DNA from: Deltaproteobacteria bacterium
Lineage (GTDB): Bacteria > Desulfobacterota > BSN033 > UBA1163
Reading direction: 5' to 3'
Length of the DNA: 46,603 nt
Assembly (NCBI GenBank): GCA_016875195.1
Contig: VGRY01000027.1
Coordinates: forward strand, 1 to 46,603
Below are positions 34,437 through 42,378 of this stretch, in pieces. Numbering within the stretch: position 1 is the stretch's first letter; each line of letters starts with the position of its first letter. Both the position numbers and the translations under genes were made by a program. Under the pieces are notes generated by a model, which made no database searches, had not been told where the DNA came from, and saw only the letters and a program-made list of their open reading frames with translations.

Positions 34437-34844
34437 ATGATTGCTTACGATCTCATCTGTTCCAACGGTCATCTCTTTGAATGCTGGTTCAAGGACAGTG
34501 CATCCTTTGAGGAGCAGCAGTCTGACGGCATCATCAACTGCCCTATCTGCGATGATACTCAGGTGGTAAAGACTTTATCGCCCTTTATGATTAAGAAGAG
34601 CGATGGAGGGAGGAAGAAAGGGGAGGAAGTTGCTCAACAGGCCCTGCAAATCATTCACGAATATGTGGATAAGCACTTTGAAGATGTCGGAACTGAATTT
34701 GCCCAAGAAGCTCTCAAAATCCATCATGGGGAAACGGAAAAGAGAAATATCCGGGGAACAGCCACGACCGAGGAGGAAGTCATCCTGAAAGAAGAAGGGG
34801 TCCAGTTCGTTAAAATCCCGATTGTAAAGCGGCTTCTCAACTGA
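34437..34844 (+). CDS. DUF1178 family protein
   Basis: 135 aa from the ATG at 34437, six bases after AGGAG. The longer frame starting at 34410 adds nine unconserved residues. The N-terminus MIAYDLICSNGHLFECWFKDS with a second Cys pair in CPICDD suggests a zinc ribbon. The C-terminal end is VQFVKIPIVKRLLN. The family is common in proteobacteria but its role is unknown. Confidence 0.88.
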   Translation: MIAYDLICSNGHLFECWFKDSASFEEQQSDGIINCPICDDTQVVKTLSPFMIKKSDGGRKKGEEVAQQALQIIHEYVDKHFEDVGTEFAQEALKIHHGETEKRNIRGTATTEEEVILKEEGVQFVKIPIVKRLLN

Positions 34845-34847
34845 AGC

Positions 34848-35636
34848 TCAAGGTTTTAGAGTAAGATTGACCTCCTGAAATTTTTCATCCCTAAAGATCT
34901 GAATCCGAATTGTACTGCCCGTCTTCACCTTATCGAAAGTCTCTTCAAATTCCTGAATGCTTCCCACCTCTTTTTGATTGATTTTGGTAATGATATCCCC
35001 TGCCTTGATTCCAGAGGTTTCAGGAGCGCTGCCTGATAGCACCTCTGAAACGAGGACTCCCTTTTGCCCCTTAAAATTGAAGTGAGAGGACAGCGACGGA
35101 GTGAGTTCCTGAATCCGGATTCCGTGCCGTTCCACCATTCCTTCCTCCCTGGAAAGGGTGAACCCCTGTTGGTCGAGAACTTTGGCGGAGACAAGAATCG
35201 GAACTTTCGATTTGAGTGCGAGGATGATGGCATCGCTCGGTCGTGCATCGATTTCAATCAGTTTTTTGTTCAATGTGAGATAGAGGGTGGCATAGTAGGT
35301 TTGTTCCTTGAGATCGACCACCTTTACCTCTTTCACCGTTACCTGCGTTTGTTTCAAAATGGAATGGAGCAGATCATGCGTCATGGGCCTTTGAGAGGAG
35401 ACTTGTTTAAGCTCCTTATCGATGGCATTGGCTTCAGGAAGACCAACCCAGATGGGGAGCGCTTTTTTCCCATCCTTATCAGCGAGGATGACCACCGGGC
35501 TCTGACTCACAGGATCGATCCTGACTCCCTTGACCTCCATTTCAACAAAGGGGAGGGGTTTTTCCTTGCTAAGAGTGACAAGCCCCATAGAAGCGATCAA
35601 TAGAACCGCCAGGACCATGAGAATATATTTTTTCAT
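34848..35636 (-). CDS. Exported DUF151 (bifunctional nuclease-like) plus PDZ fusion
   Basis: 262 aa. A signal peptide (1-24) is followed by a DUF151/BFN domain (about 30-155: VEMEVKGVRIDPVSQSPVVIL..., EIDARPSDAIILALKSKVPI) and a PDZ domain (about 185-262: SAPETSGIKAGDIITKINQKEVGS). DUF151 proteins are normally cytoplasmic. Here the domain is exported and joined to a peptide-binding PDZ, which suggests a role in the periplasm such as scaffold or protease adaptor. Nuclease activity is not implied. Confidence 0.85.
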   Translation of the reverse strand: MKKYILMVLAVLLIASMGLVTLSKEKPLPFVEMEVKGVRIDPVSQSPVVILADKDGKKALPIWVGLPEANAIDKELKQVSSQRPMTHDLLHSILKQTQVTVKEVKVVDLKEQTYYATLYLTLNKKLIEIDARPSDAIILALKSKVPILVSAKVLDQQGFTLSREEGMVERHGIRIQELTPSLSSHFNFKGQKGVLVSEVLSGSAPETSGIKAGDIITKINQKEVGSIQEFEETFDKVKTGSTIRIQIFRDEKFQEVNLTLKP

Positions 35637-35664
35637 TACTCCCTCCTGGTATTAATCAAGCATC

Positions 35665-36129
35665 CTACTCTTCATCCTTGATGGAATGCCTTTTCTGAGT
35701 CAAAGACCTCTTTCTCAATATAGCCATCAGACCGATGATGATCTTTTGGCCATCTCGTTTTGTCCTTGGTTCAGCGCTTTTGATGATACGCTTGCAGAAT
35801 GCGTGATAGTGACCTTCCTCCCACTTCAGCTCTTCCAGCAGATAAGAGATAAAATCGTTCTGGCTCGAAGTGATCGTTTCGAGACCCTGGGGACTGTCCG
35901 AAGGGATGAGCCTGCCTTTTGGGGCAGGATGATAGGGATGGGGGAGGAGGCCTTTAAACCCCATCTCCTGGAATCGTCTCATCACCTTTTCAAATCCCTC
36001 TGTGCTTAACTGGGTTGAACTCTCCACTCCGGCCACTCCTTTGAGAATCTGACGATAAGATTCTTCATCGAGGTGGAGGTTCTCCTTTGCAATATGGACA
36101 AGGGCCTTCTTTTTGCGACCGATCGCCAC
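35665..36129 (-). CDS. GemA-family protein (Mu gp16-like, DUF1018), orphan
   Basis: 154 aa from a GTG at 36129 preceded by GGGG. The frame is open back to 36330, but the extra residues are unconserved. The GemA core is KKKALVHIAKENLHLDEESY...LSTEGFEKVMRRFQEMGFKG. In phage Mu this protein regulates transcription. No other phage gene is found here, so it is probably a domesticated remnant. The C-terminus is longer than usual and basic (KRSLTQKRHSIKDEE). Confidence 0.78.
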   Translation of the reverse strand: MAIGRKKKALVHIAKENLHLDEESYRQILKGVAGVESSTQLSTEGFEKVMRRFQEMGFKGLLPHPYHPAPKGRLIPSDSPQGLETITSSQNDFISYLLEELKWEEGHYHAFCKRIIKSAEPRTKRDGQKIIIGLMAILRKRSLTQKRHSIKDEE

Positions 36130-36736
36130 AACCCCATTATAACCCAGATTGATGGAAAAAGTGAAATGCGCATTGATTGATGGGCCCCTCTTTATTACAA
36201 TTACAATAGTGTTTTCTTCGGGGATGGTGAAAACCCTTCGCCTTGTGGCGAAGCGAAGTTTTGCGAAATGGGCGGCTGTTGTTGAATGACATATTCTCAT
36301 TGGGATTTGAATGAAGCCGAACATGAGCATTTAAGCAACACCCCCGAAATCGTCATTCCGGTGAAAACCGGAATCCAGAAAAACTGGATAAAATAACTGG
36401 ATTCCTGCTTGCGCAGGAATGACGCCTAAAAAATAGGAATGTTTGTAACACTTTCACTCTTTGAAAAGAAGAAGTTCATGATTCAATTGACCAAAAGAAT
36501 CATCATAAAATCCCCCTTAATCCCCTTTTGCCCCTACTTTCTACGGGGATAAAAAGGCCAAAGGGGGAGAGGCTTCACCTCCCTTTGGCAAAGGGAGGTC
36601 GGGAGGGGTTTTATAAAAGGTTTTTCAAAGCGCTAAAGTGTTACAAATGTTTAAAGTCGACAGTTTGTTAGAAAACCCCTCGCCTTCAAGGAAAGGGTAG
36701 TATAGTTTCATCTCTATTCGGATTGTGGAGTTTGAT
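36130..36736. other. Intergenic region with two repeat elements
   Basis: No convincing gene is seen, although the GemA frame stays open to 36330. Bases 36352-36423 hold a head-to-head dyad (GTCATTCC...GGAATCCAG / CTGGATTCC...GGAATGAC). Bases 36508-36615 hold a C-rich element with hairpins. GGAG before 36737 serves the phosphoesterase gene. Confidence 0.65.
36352..36423. repeat. Composite dyad repeat
   Basis: Two inverted units, each with its own hairpin (CCGGTGAAAACCGG and CCTGCTTGCGCAGG), face each other across AAAAACTGGATAAAATAACTGG. The architecture matches 9241-9346 and 37231-37322. Confidence 0.75.
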
Positions 36737-37213
36737 ATGAAAATAGGTGTGCTTTCAGATACTCACTTGAGTGAACCGAGTTCGGAATTTAAGAAGATGA
36801 TTGAATTCCACTTCAGGGATGTCGAGAAGATCCTCCATGCTGGAGATTTTGTGGACTGGTCTATCGCAGAGTACCTTTCAGGATTGAAAGAGTTGGTTGC
36901 CGTCAGCGGAAATATGGACCCTTTTAAAATCCGGAAGACTTATCCGCAGAAGCAGGTCGTTGAATTAGGGGGATTTCGGATAGGTTTGATTCACGGAGGA
37001 GGAGCGCCCTTTGGAATCGAATCGAGAATCAGAGGCGAATTTGATGACGTAGATGCGATCATCTATGGCCATACCCATACGCCTGCCAATCACCAGAGCA
37101 AGGGATTATTCTTTTTTAATCCAGGATCTCCCACACGCTCCTTCTGGCATGGCACTACCCTCGGCATTCTCACCATCGGAGAAAAAATCGAAGGCGAGAT
37201 CATCAAGATTTAA
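36737..37213 (+). CDS. Metallophosphoesterase, YfcE/MJ0936 family
   Basis: 158 aa from the ATG at 36737; a GTG four codons upstream is less likely because GGAG would lie inside it. Motifs: LSDTHLSEP, LHAGDFVDW, VSGNMDPF, LIHGG, IYGHTHTP, and NPGSPTRSFW. These match the small YfcE-type phosphodiesterases. The physiological substrate is unknown. Confidence 0.9.
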   Translation: MKIGVLSDTHLSEPSSEFKKMIEFHFRDVEKILHAGDFVDWSIAEYLSGLKELVAVSGNMDPFKIRKTYPQKQVVELGGFRIGLIHGGGAPFGIESRIRGEFDDVDAIIYGHTHTPANHQSKGLFFFNPGSPTRSFWHGTTLGILTIGEKIEGEIIKI

Positions 37214-37653
37214 GGATAGCCTCTAAAAATGTCATTCAGGGGAAACCCGGAATCCAGACGCCGTCCCGACGAAAGTCGGGAACCATCCTAAAGACTGGAT
37301 CCCGGTTTTCACCGGAGTGACGAAATTGGAATTATTAGAGGCTCCCTTAAATAAAATATAGGGATTTTGGATAAACTAATCTCTGGTTGGCAACAACACC
37401 TATTACTAATCGACTTAGCCTATGTTTGGAGGCTGAAGATTAACGATAGCTATACGTAACAAAACCTGATGTTGGAGGTTGTCAATAGAAACCTTGCTCC
37501 CCAATCCCGATTTAGAAATAGAACCCCTTTTCCTATTCCGGCATTGTGAGCACCTGAAAGGTGCGTGGCAATCTCATCGGGAAAGCCAAGATTGCTTCAC
37601 TTCGTTCGCAATGACAATTCCCTAAATCGGGATTTGGGTTGCTAATCAAAGGG
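37214..37653. other. Intergenic region with dispersed repeats
   Basis: No gene is seen. Bases 37231-37322 carry the composite dyad repeat. Bases ~37540-37615 carry, on the minus strand, an element of the widespread 'GTCATTGCGAACGAAGTGAAG' type with an internal CACCT/AGGTG hairpin. The middle (37340-37500) is AT-rich without recognisable signals. Confidence 0.6.
37231..37322. repeat. Composite dyad repeat
   Basis: It begins GTCATTC and ends GAGTGACG. Internal hairpins are CCCGACGAAAGTCGGG and CCGGTTTTCACCGG. Same family as 9241-9346 and 36352-36423. Confidence 0.75.
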
Positions 37654-38520
37654 TCATTCCTTCTCGAGGCGGGGGAGGGTGCGGAGATAGGCGATCATGG
37701 CATCGAGGTCTGTGGATAGAAGTTTGGAGGTTGAATTCCTGATTACGATGCCCATGGTTTCGCCGACGACATCGCCATCGGGAAAGATTCCGGTAACCAT
37801 GAATTCCTTGAGATCTTTGTCGCCCCACTTCTTCAAACCCGCCGGAGTGAGGTTCGGGACCTTCTTGCCGTCCGGTCCTTTTCCTCCTGCCATATAACGG
37901 GACTGGATCGGAACGCCCAGAAAATTGCGCGGGGTGTGACATTCGGAGCAGTGGCCCAATGCCCGGACGAGATAAGTCCCCCGGTTCATCTGTGGTGTCT
38001 GCTTCGGATCAGCGACAAAAACGCCGGACGTGAAGAAGAGCCATTTCCACAGCCTCAATGGGAAGCGCCATCTGACAAAGACGCTGATGTCATGTTTCCG
38101 GTTCGGTGCGTTGTTTGGTGGGATGGTTCGCAGGTAGGCCCACAGGTCTGTGAGGTCACTGTTTGTGACCATCGTGTAGGATGGGTAGGGAAAAGCAGGG
38201 AAATAAACAGCGCCGTCTGGTCTTTTGCCGAAGCGCATGGCACGGAAGAAGTCTGCTTCGTTCCATTTCCCAATACCCTGCTTGTCATGGCGAGTGATAT
38301 TTGGACCATAGAAGGTGCCGAAGGGTGATTTGATGGCATGGCCTCCGGCATATGGAACCGCGTCCTTCACCTCTGCTGTGTGGCAACTGACACAGTTGGC
38401 GGCGGCAGCGAGATACTCACCACGCTTTGCGTCCCCTTTGGCCCAGATGCTACCAGCTGGTATCCAAAGCAGTATAATAACTACTGCGACAATTCGTATA
38501 AGCAGCACGATCCCCCCCAA
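37654..38520 (-). CDS. Di-heme cytochrome c
   Basis: 288 aa from a TTG preceded by no clear ribosome site; a GTG four codons later is also possible. The N-terminal hydrophobic segment (about 1-27) is a signal peptide or anchor. Two heme motifs are CVSCH (about 42-46) and CSECH (about 195-199), each with downstream Met residues as axial ligands. The layout resembles cytochrome subunits of periplasmic dehydrogenases, but no dehydrogenase is adjacent. It lies just after a terminator, so it is a separate unit. Confidence 0.88.
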   Translation of the reverse strand: MGGIVLLIRIVAVVIILLWIPAGSIWAKGDAKRGEYLAAAANCVSCHTAEVKDAVPYAGGHAIKSPFGTFYGPNITRHDKQGIGKWNEADFFRAMRFGKRPDGAVYFPAFPYPSYTMVTNSDLTDLWAYLRTIPPNNAPNRKHDISVFVRWRFPLRLWKWLFFTSGVFVADPKQTPQMNRGTYLVRALGHCSECHTPRNFLGVPIQSRYMAGGKGPDGKKVPNLTPAGLKKWGDKDLKEFMVTGIFPDGDVVGETMGIVIRNSTSKLLSTDLDAMIAYLRTLPRLEKE

Positions 38521-38529
38521 AAAATGACC

Positions 38530-38561
38530 ATAGGATGCCCTGTTTCAACAGGGCATCCTAT
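38530..38561 (-). terminator. Terminator after the cytochrome c' gene
   Basis: ATAGGATGCCCTGTT / AACAGGGCATCCTAT is a 15-bp stem with a very short loop, 2 bp past the stop codon on the minus strand, followed by GGTCATTTTTT. Confidence 0.8.
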
Positions 38562-38562
38562 C

Positions 38563-39024
38563 TTACTGCTTTTTCTCGCGGAAATTGTCGTGACAACCGC
38601 CGCAGGTCTTGCCGACTCCGCCAATGGCTGTTTTCAAAGCCGGGGTGTCACCAGTCTTGGATACTGTTACCAGATTGGCAATGGCAGCCTGCGTGTCTTC
38701 CGAAGCCTTTTTGAATTTAGCCGGGTCCTTGAATACCGAGGGGAGAGCTTCGGATTTCTCATTTGCGGTCGCTTCCTGAAAGCCGTCCCAGGGCATCTTT
38801 GCGAGTGCTTCAAGGAGCAGTGCGTTTCGTTTTACTATTTCCGCATCAAAAGGCGCCTTGTCCTGCGCCATGGCTCCAAGGGGTCCGAAATATTTCCCGA
38901 GCAGTGTCATTGCAGCTTGGCGCTGTTTTACAAGTGTAGCAGGCTTCACCTGGGCGATTGCCGATAGCGCAAAACCAATGCATAGAACCAATGACATAAC
39001 TACGATCAAAAGTCTTTTCTTCAT
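38563..39024 (-). CDS. Cytochrome c' (class II cytochrome c)
   Basis: 153 aa from the ATG at 39024 (MKKRLLIVVMSLVLC), preceded by GGAGGAAGG; the longer frame to 39147 adds unconserved residues. Signal peptide ~1-24. The four-helix bundle ends with the single heme motif GKTCGGCHDNFREKKQ near the C-terminus, as in class II. Such proteins bind NO or act in electron transfer. It lies 52 bp downstream of the peroxiredoxin-like operon. Confidence 0.88.
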   Translation of the reverse strand: MKKRLLIVVMSLVLCIGFALSAIAQVKPATLVKQRQAAMTLLGKYFGPLGAMAQDKAPFDAEIVKRNALLLEALAKMPWDGFQEATANEKSEALPSVFKDPAKFKKASEDTQAAIANLVTVSKTGDTPALKTAIGGVGKTCGGCHDNFREKKQ

Positions 39025-39076
39025 ACCTTCCTCCTCCAGTTGGATTTGATGACATAAATTGTAATCAACGAAACAA

Positions 39077-39688
39077 CTATTTCTTAAGTTTTTCCAGCGC
39101 ACCAACCAGGTCTTCGAGGGGAGGGCGTTTGTTGATGTCGTGGACATCGATATATCGAATCGTTCCTTTCTTATTGATCACAAACAGCGCCCTCTCTGAA
39201 ACTCCATCCGAACGTAGCACGCCATACTTTTTAGCCACCGCTCCGTGAGGCCAGAAGTCGGAGAGCACGGGGAACCAGAGCTTTCCCATCTGGTTGGTCC
39301 ACGCAAAGAGGGTAGGGATGTTGTCCACTGTAATGCCAAGAAGAACGGTTTCGTTCTCCTCAAAAATATCTTTCATGATATTATAACCGGGCCACTGATC
39401 CGAGCAGACCGGCGTCCAGGCTGCGGGAACGAATGTGAGAACGACATTCTTTTTTCCGCGATACTGGCTCAGAGAAACCTTCTCCCCGGATAGAGAGGGA
39501 AGGGTAAAATCAGGCGCAAGATCTTTAACTTTCACCTTAAGTTTACTGTCCACTGGTTTCAGGTCTCCCACCTTATAAATATTCCCCTTATAGGCTTCCG
39601 ATGCGCCATAAACTTGTGGGACGCTGATTAAGATCAAAATGGCAATGGAGATTAAAACAGAGTCAATTCGTATCTTCTTTTTCATCAT
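39077..39688 (-). CDS. Exported peroxiredoxin-like (AhpC/TSA) protein
   Basis: 203 aa. Signal peptide ~1-29. The active site is FVPAAWTPVC95SDQWPG and the fold continues with ETVLLGITVDNIPTLFAW and ALFVINKKGTIRYIDVHDI. It is the cysteine relative of the seleno-peroxiredoxin at 33758-34321. It is the last gene of a leftward operon (flavodoxin, DUF423, tpx, TlpA-like, this one), with gaps of 10-17 bp throughout. Confidence 0.9.
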   Translation of the reverse strand: MMKKKIRIDSVLISIAILILISVPQVYGASEAYKGNIYKVGDLKPVDSKLKVKVKDLAPDFTLPSLSGEKVSLSQYRGKKNVVLTFVPAAWTPVCSDQWPGYNIMKDIFEENETVLLGITVDNIPTLFAWTNQMGKLWFPVLSDFWPHGAVAKKYGVLRSDGVSERALFVINKKGTIRYIDVHDINKRPPLEDLVGALEKLKK

Positions 39689-39699
39689 TTCACCCCCCC

Positions 39700-40275
39700 T
39701 TATTTCAGTCCGGAAGCCTTTAAAACAAGCTCCAGAAATGGCTCGGCGCCCGGATAATCTCCCAACTGGGCATGGACAATCTGGTGAGTCCCGTCTTCAT
39801 TATTTTTTACGACAATGAAATAGGGAGTTCTAACCTCACCACAGGCCTTATGGATGGTATAGTCTTTATCCGGAAAGAGTGGAAACGGGACCTGGTAGGT
39901 CTTTCTGTATGCCTCCACTTCAAAAGGGGTATTTCCAGCTCCGATACCAATCAGCTTAATCTTATCTTTGAGGTCCGGATTTTTTTGAATCCGTTGATAA
40001 AGTTCATTGATACCGGGAGCATCCTTCTGACAATAGGGACAATACATACTATAGATTTCGACAATCACGACCTTGGCTTTAATCTGTGGGATTTTGAAAA
40101 AACCATCACCAGAAAGGCCGAGATAAGCCTTTTCAGCGGGATTTTTGGGAATCGGAAGATTGAAGACAGGTAGGGTTTCGCCTTTTTCTGGTGCCTTGTT
40201 GGCTGTTAAAACCGTAGAAACCAGTGTAAGAAGCAGAACCATAATGACTGGCAGTGTTAAATAGATTTTTTTCAT
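39700..40275 (-). CDS. Exported thioredoxin-fold (TlpA-like) protein
   Basis: 191 aa. Signal peptide ~1-25. The redox centre is C79-P-Y-C82 in EIYSMYCPYCQKDAPG. The downstream cis-Pro region is in RTPYFIVVKN. TlpA-type proteins reduce disulfides in the periplasm. It may recycle the neighbouring peroxiredoxins. The gene sits 10 bp after tpx. Confidence 0.88.
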   Translation of the reverse strand: MKKIYLTLPVIMVLLLTLVSTVLTANKAPEKGETLPVFNLPIPKNPAEKAYLGLSGDGFFKIPQIKAKVVIVEIYSMYCPYCQKDAPGINELYQRIQKNPDLKDKIKLIGIGAGNTPFEVEAYRKTYQVPFPLFPDKDYTIHKACGEVRTPYFIVVKNNEDGTHQIVHAQLGDYPGAEPFLELVLKASGLK

Positions 40276-40285
40276 TCTTTCCCCC

Positions 40286-40801
40286 TTAGGTTAACTTTTT
40301 TAATGCATTCAGAACAGCTTCGTAATCCGGTTCGTTTGTTAGCTCTTTAACAATCTGGATATGTTGTAAGGTCCCTTTTTGATCCACCAGAAAGACCGCC
40401 CTGGCGAGAAGTCTTAGCTCTTTAATCAACACCCCATAAGAGGTCCCGAAAGAGGCATCGCGATGATCCGAAAGGGTTTGGACTTTATCCACTCCGCTGG
40501 CCGCACACCACCTCTTCTGTGCGAAGGGGAGGTCCATGCTGATCGTCAAAATCACGATATTCGAACCCAGACGGCTTGCCTCCTCATTAAACTTTCGGGT
40601 TTCCAGATCGCAGACTGGAGTGTCAAGAGAGGGGACAGCGGAGAGGATGCAGGTTTTACCGCGAAAAGACGATAGCGAAACGGGAGATAGATTGTTGTCC
40701 AGTGCAATAAAATCTGGAGCCATCTCCCCTGTTTTAAGCTCATTTCCAACGAGAGTGAGAGGATTCCCTCTCATGGTGATCAATCCGGTTCGTTCCTTCA
40801 T
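40286..40801 (-). CDS. tpx: Thiol peroxidase (atypical 2-Cys peroxiredoxin)
   Basis: 171 aa. The Tpx signature is VPSLDTPVC64DLETRKFNEE, and the resolving Cys is near W-C-A-A-S-G (~98). Matches cover the full length, including ITMRGNPLTLVG at the N-terminus. It reduces hydrogen peroxide and alkyl peroxides using thioredoxin. AGGAGG precedes the ATG. Confidence 0.93.
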   Translation of the reverse strand: MKERTGLITMRGNPLTLVGNELKTGEMAPDFIALDNNLSPVSLSSFRGKTCILSAVPSLDTPVCDLETRKFNEEASRLGSNIVILTISMDLPFAQKRWCAASGVDKVQTLSDHRDASFGTSYGVLIKELRLLARAVFLVDQKGTLQHIQIVKELTNEPDYEAVLNALKKLT

Positions 40802-40818
40802 TAGAGCCTCCTTTCAAT

Positions 40819-41196
40819 TTAAGTCAGATGTGTCTTTGCCAGTACCCAGATCAGATAGGCCCAGCCAAAGAGAAATGAAATGCCTCCTATAGGTGTAGTT
40901 GCCCCCAACCACTTCGTCCCTGTGATTGCTAACAGATACAGGCTTCCTGAAAAAAGGAGGATGCCCATAAGGAATCCCCAGCCTGCTGCCGCCAAGGAAT
41001 GCTGTTTTATGAAATGTTGAAGGAGTCCCACACCGAAGAGGGCCATCGTGTGGAACATCTGATATAAAATCGCTTTTTCATAGATGGATTTTCCGTAGTC
41101 ATCCAGCAGATTTTTTAAGGAATGGGCCCCAAACGCCCCAAGAGCGACTGTTAAGAACCCGGAGATCGCTGACAGGATGAGCCAGAATTTAACCAT
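40819..41196 (-). CDS. DUF423 membrane protein (YgdD-like)
   Basis: 125 aa with about four transmembrane helices. Family motifs are LGAFGAHSLKN near the N-terminus and LATTPIGGISFLFGWAYL-like text near the C-terminus (ATTPIGGISFLFGW). Function unknown. It lies between flavodoxin and tpx in the operon. Confidence 0.9.
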   Translation of the reverse strand: MVKFWLILSAISGFLTVALGAFGAHSLKNLLDDYGKSIYEKAILYQMFHTMALFGVGLLQHFIKQHSLAAAGWGFLMGILLFSGSLYLLAITGTKWLGATTPIGGISFLFGWAYLIWVLAKTHLT

Positions 41197-41206
41197 AAAT
41201 CCTTCC

Positions 41207-41665
41207 CTATTGTTTCAGTTTCTGGGCGATTGTTTTTCCGTAATCATGGCAGGCTTTCATTCCATCTCTTGTCCCCACCAAATGCTCTAAAAGATTCAGA
41301 GCGCCTAAATTGACCACGTCCATTTTGAATACATGTTCCATGGTATCGAAGATCATCTTGGGGGCGTCCCCGCTGTGGGTGTAAGATCCGAAAGCGCCTC
41401 CAATCTTTCCATGAAGGTTTGATTTCTGGGCTAAAAATAGGAAGGTCTCAACTATCCCGGGCATGGTTCGATGATAGGTTGGGGCACCGAAGACATATCC
41501 ATCGTATCCCAGCAATTCTTTCCCGCTCTTGATATCGGATATTTTGGTCAGTTCTGCTTCGTGCCCGCTAATTCGGATTCCTTCGGCAATATATTCAGCC
41601 ATCTGCTGGGTATTGCCCATTCTGCTAAAGTAGCAGACTAATATTTTGCCCACCTTATCCTCCAT
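41207..41665 (-). CDS. Flavodoxin-family protein
   Basis: 152 aa. The FMN phosphate loop is YFSRMGNTQQMAEYI (about 12-26), and further FMN-contacting loops are FGAPTYHRTMPG and FGSYTHSGDAP. It carries single electrons, possibly to rubrerythrin or to reduce peroxides. It starts 49 bp after rubrerythrin, separated by a hairpin. Confidence 0.88.
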   Translation of the reverse strand: MEDKVGKILVCYFSRMGNTQQMAEYIAEGIRISGHEAELTKISDIKSGKELLGYDGYVFGAPTYHRTMPGIVETFLFLAQKSNLHGKIGGAFGSYTHSGDAPKMIFDTMEHVFKMDVVNLGALNLLEHLVGTRDGMKACHDYGKTIAQKLKQ

Positions 41666-41673
41666 AAGGAATC

Positions 41674-41705
41674 ATTAGGAGGAGGGGTGATTTCCTCCTC
41701 CTAAT
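41674..41705. other. Strong hairpin between rubrerythrin and flavodoxin genes
   Basis: ATTAGGAGGAGG / CCTCCTCCTAAT, a 12-bp perfect stem with an 8-nt loop. No T-run follows on the minus strand, so it is a weak terminator at best. It may stabilise the rubrerythrin mRNA 3' end. Confidence 0.55.
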
Positions 41706-41714
41706 TTAGATCGT

Positions 41715-42212
41715 TTAATCTATCTTTTTGAACATTTCTCCTTTGGCTCCGCAAACCGGACAGGTCCCGGGGGCCTCTTTTTCAGCGGTAAAACCGCAGA
41801 TCGGACAGATATAATAGGAATAATTTTCTTGAGGCTTTCCAAGATTGTCTAATAGCTTCTGGTAAAGCTGAGCATGAACCTTCTCGACGTCGTTCGCAAA
41901 GTTGAAACTCCGCAAGGCATCCTTTTGCCCTTCAGCTTTAGCTGCCTCGATCATCTCCGGATACATGTTCTTGAATTCGTGAGTTTCTCCAGCAATGGCT
42001 TCCTGGAGATTTTCTTTTGTGCTTTTGATTCCCTTCAGCGCCCTCAAGTGATTATGGGCGTGAATTGTCTCTGCTTCAGCTGCAGCCCGGAAGAGACGTG
42101 CGACCTGGGGGTTCCCTTCCTGGTCGGCCTTTGCTGCAAAGGCGAGGTACTTACGGTTTGCCTGAGATTCTCCTGCGAATGCCTCCTTTAAAGATTGTTC
42201 TGACTTTGACAT
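41715..42212 (-). CDS. rbr: Rubrerythrin
   Basis: 165 aa. The di-iron ferritin-like domain has E and ExxH motifs (GESQANRKYLAFA, AEAETIHAHNHLRAL, AGETHEFKNMYPEM, NDVEKVHAQLY). The C-terminal rubredoxin-like zinc/iron site is CPICGF...CPVCGAKGE. It is a peroxide reductase typical of anaerobes and often PerR-controlled. AGGAGG precedes the ATG. Confidence 0.95.
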   Translation of the reverse strand: MSKSEQSLKEAFAGESQANRKYLAFAAKADQEGNPQVARLFRAAAEAETIHAHNHLRALKGIKSTKENLQEAIAGETHEFKNMYPEMIEAAKAEGQKDALRSFNFANDVEKVHAQLYQKLLDNLGKPQENYSYYICPICGFTAEKEAPGTCPVCGAKGEMFKKID

Positions 42213-42378
42213 AGCGATGTTCCTCCTTTCTGTTTTTAAGATCCTTTTTTATCTTTATCCCGTTAGAAAGTCCCGTTGATTGATCCATGCAAAGCTTAGA
42301 TTCTATCGGGGTGTGAGCCCCGTAAAAGAACGAAGGTCTTACGGGATGAGCCTTCCCGTTAGAAGGGCGAAAGTCTTT
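42213..42378. repeat. GTTAGAAAG hairpin repeat before rubrerythrin
   Basis: Bases 42263-42387 hold words shared with 12421-12480: CCCGTTAGAAAG, CATGCARAG, and a GTTAGAA/TTCTAAC hairpin at 42355-42387. That hairpin also lies directly after the perR stop and may terminate it. Confidence 0.65.

Noticed and set aside
38338..38967. 209-aa plus-strand reading frame
   Set aside because: Antisense to the cytochrome c' and di-heme cytochrome genes; no family features.
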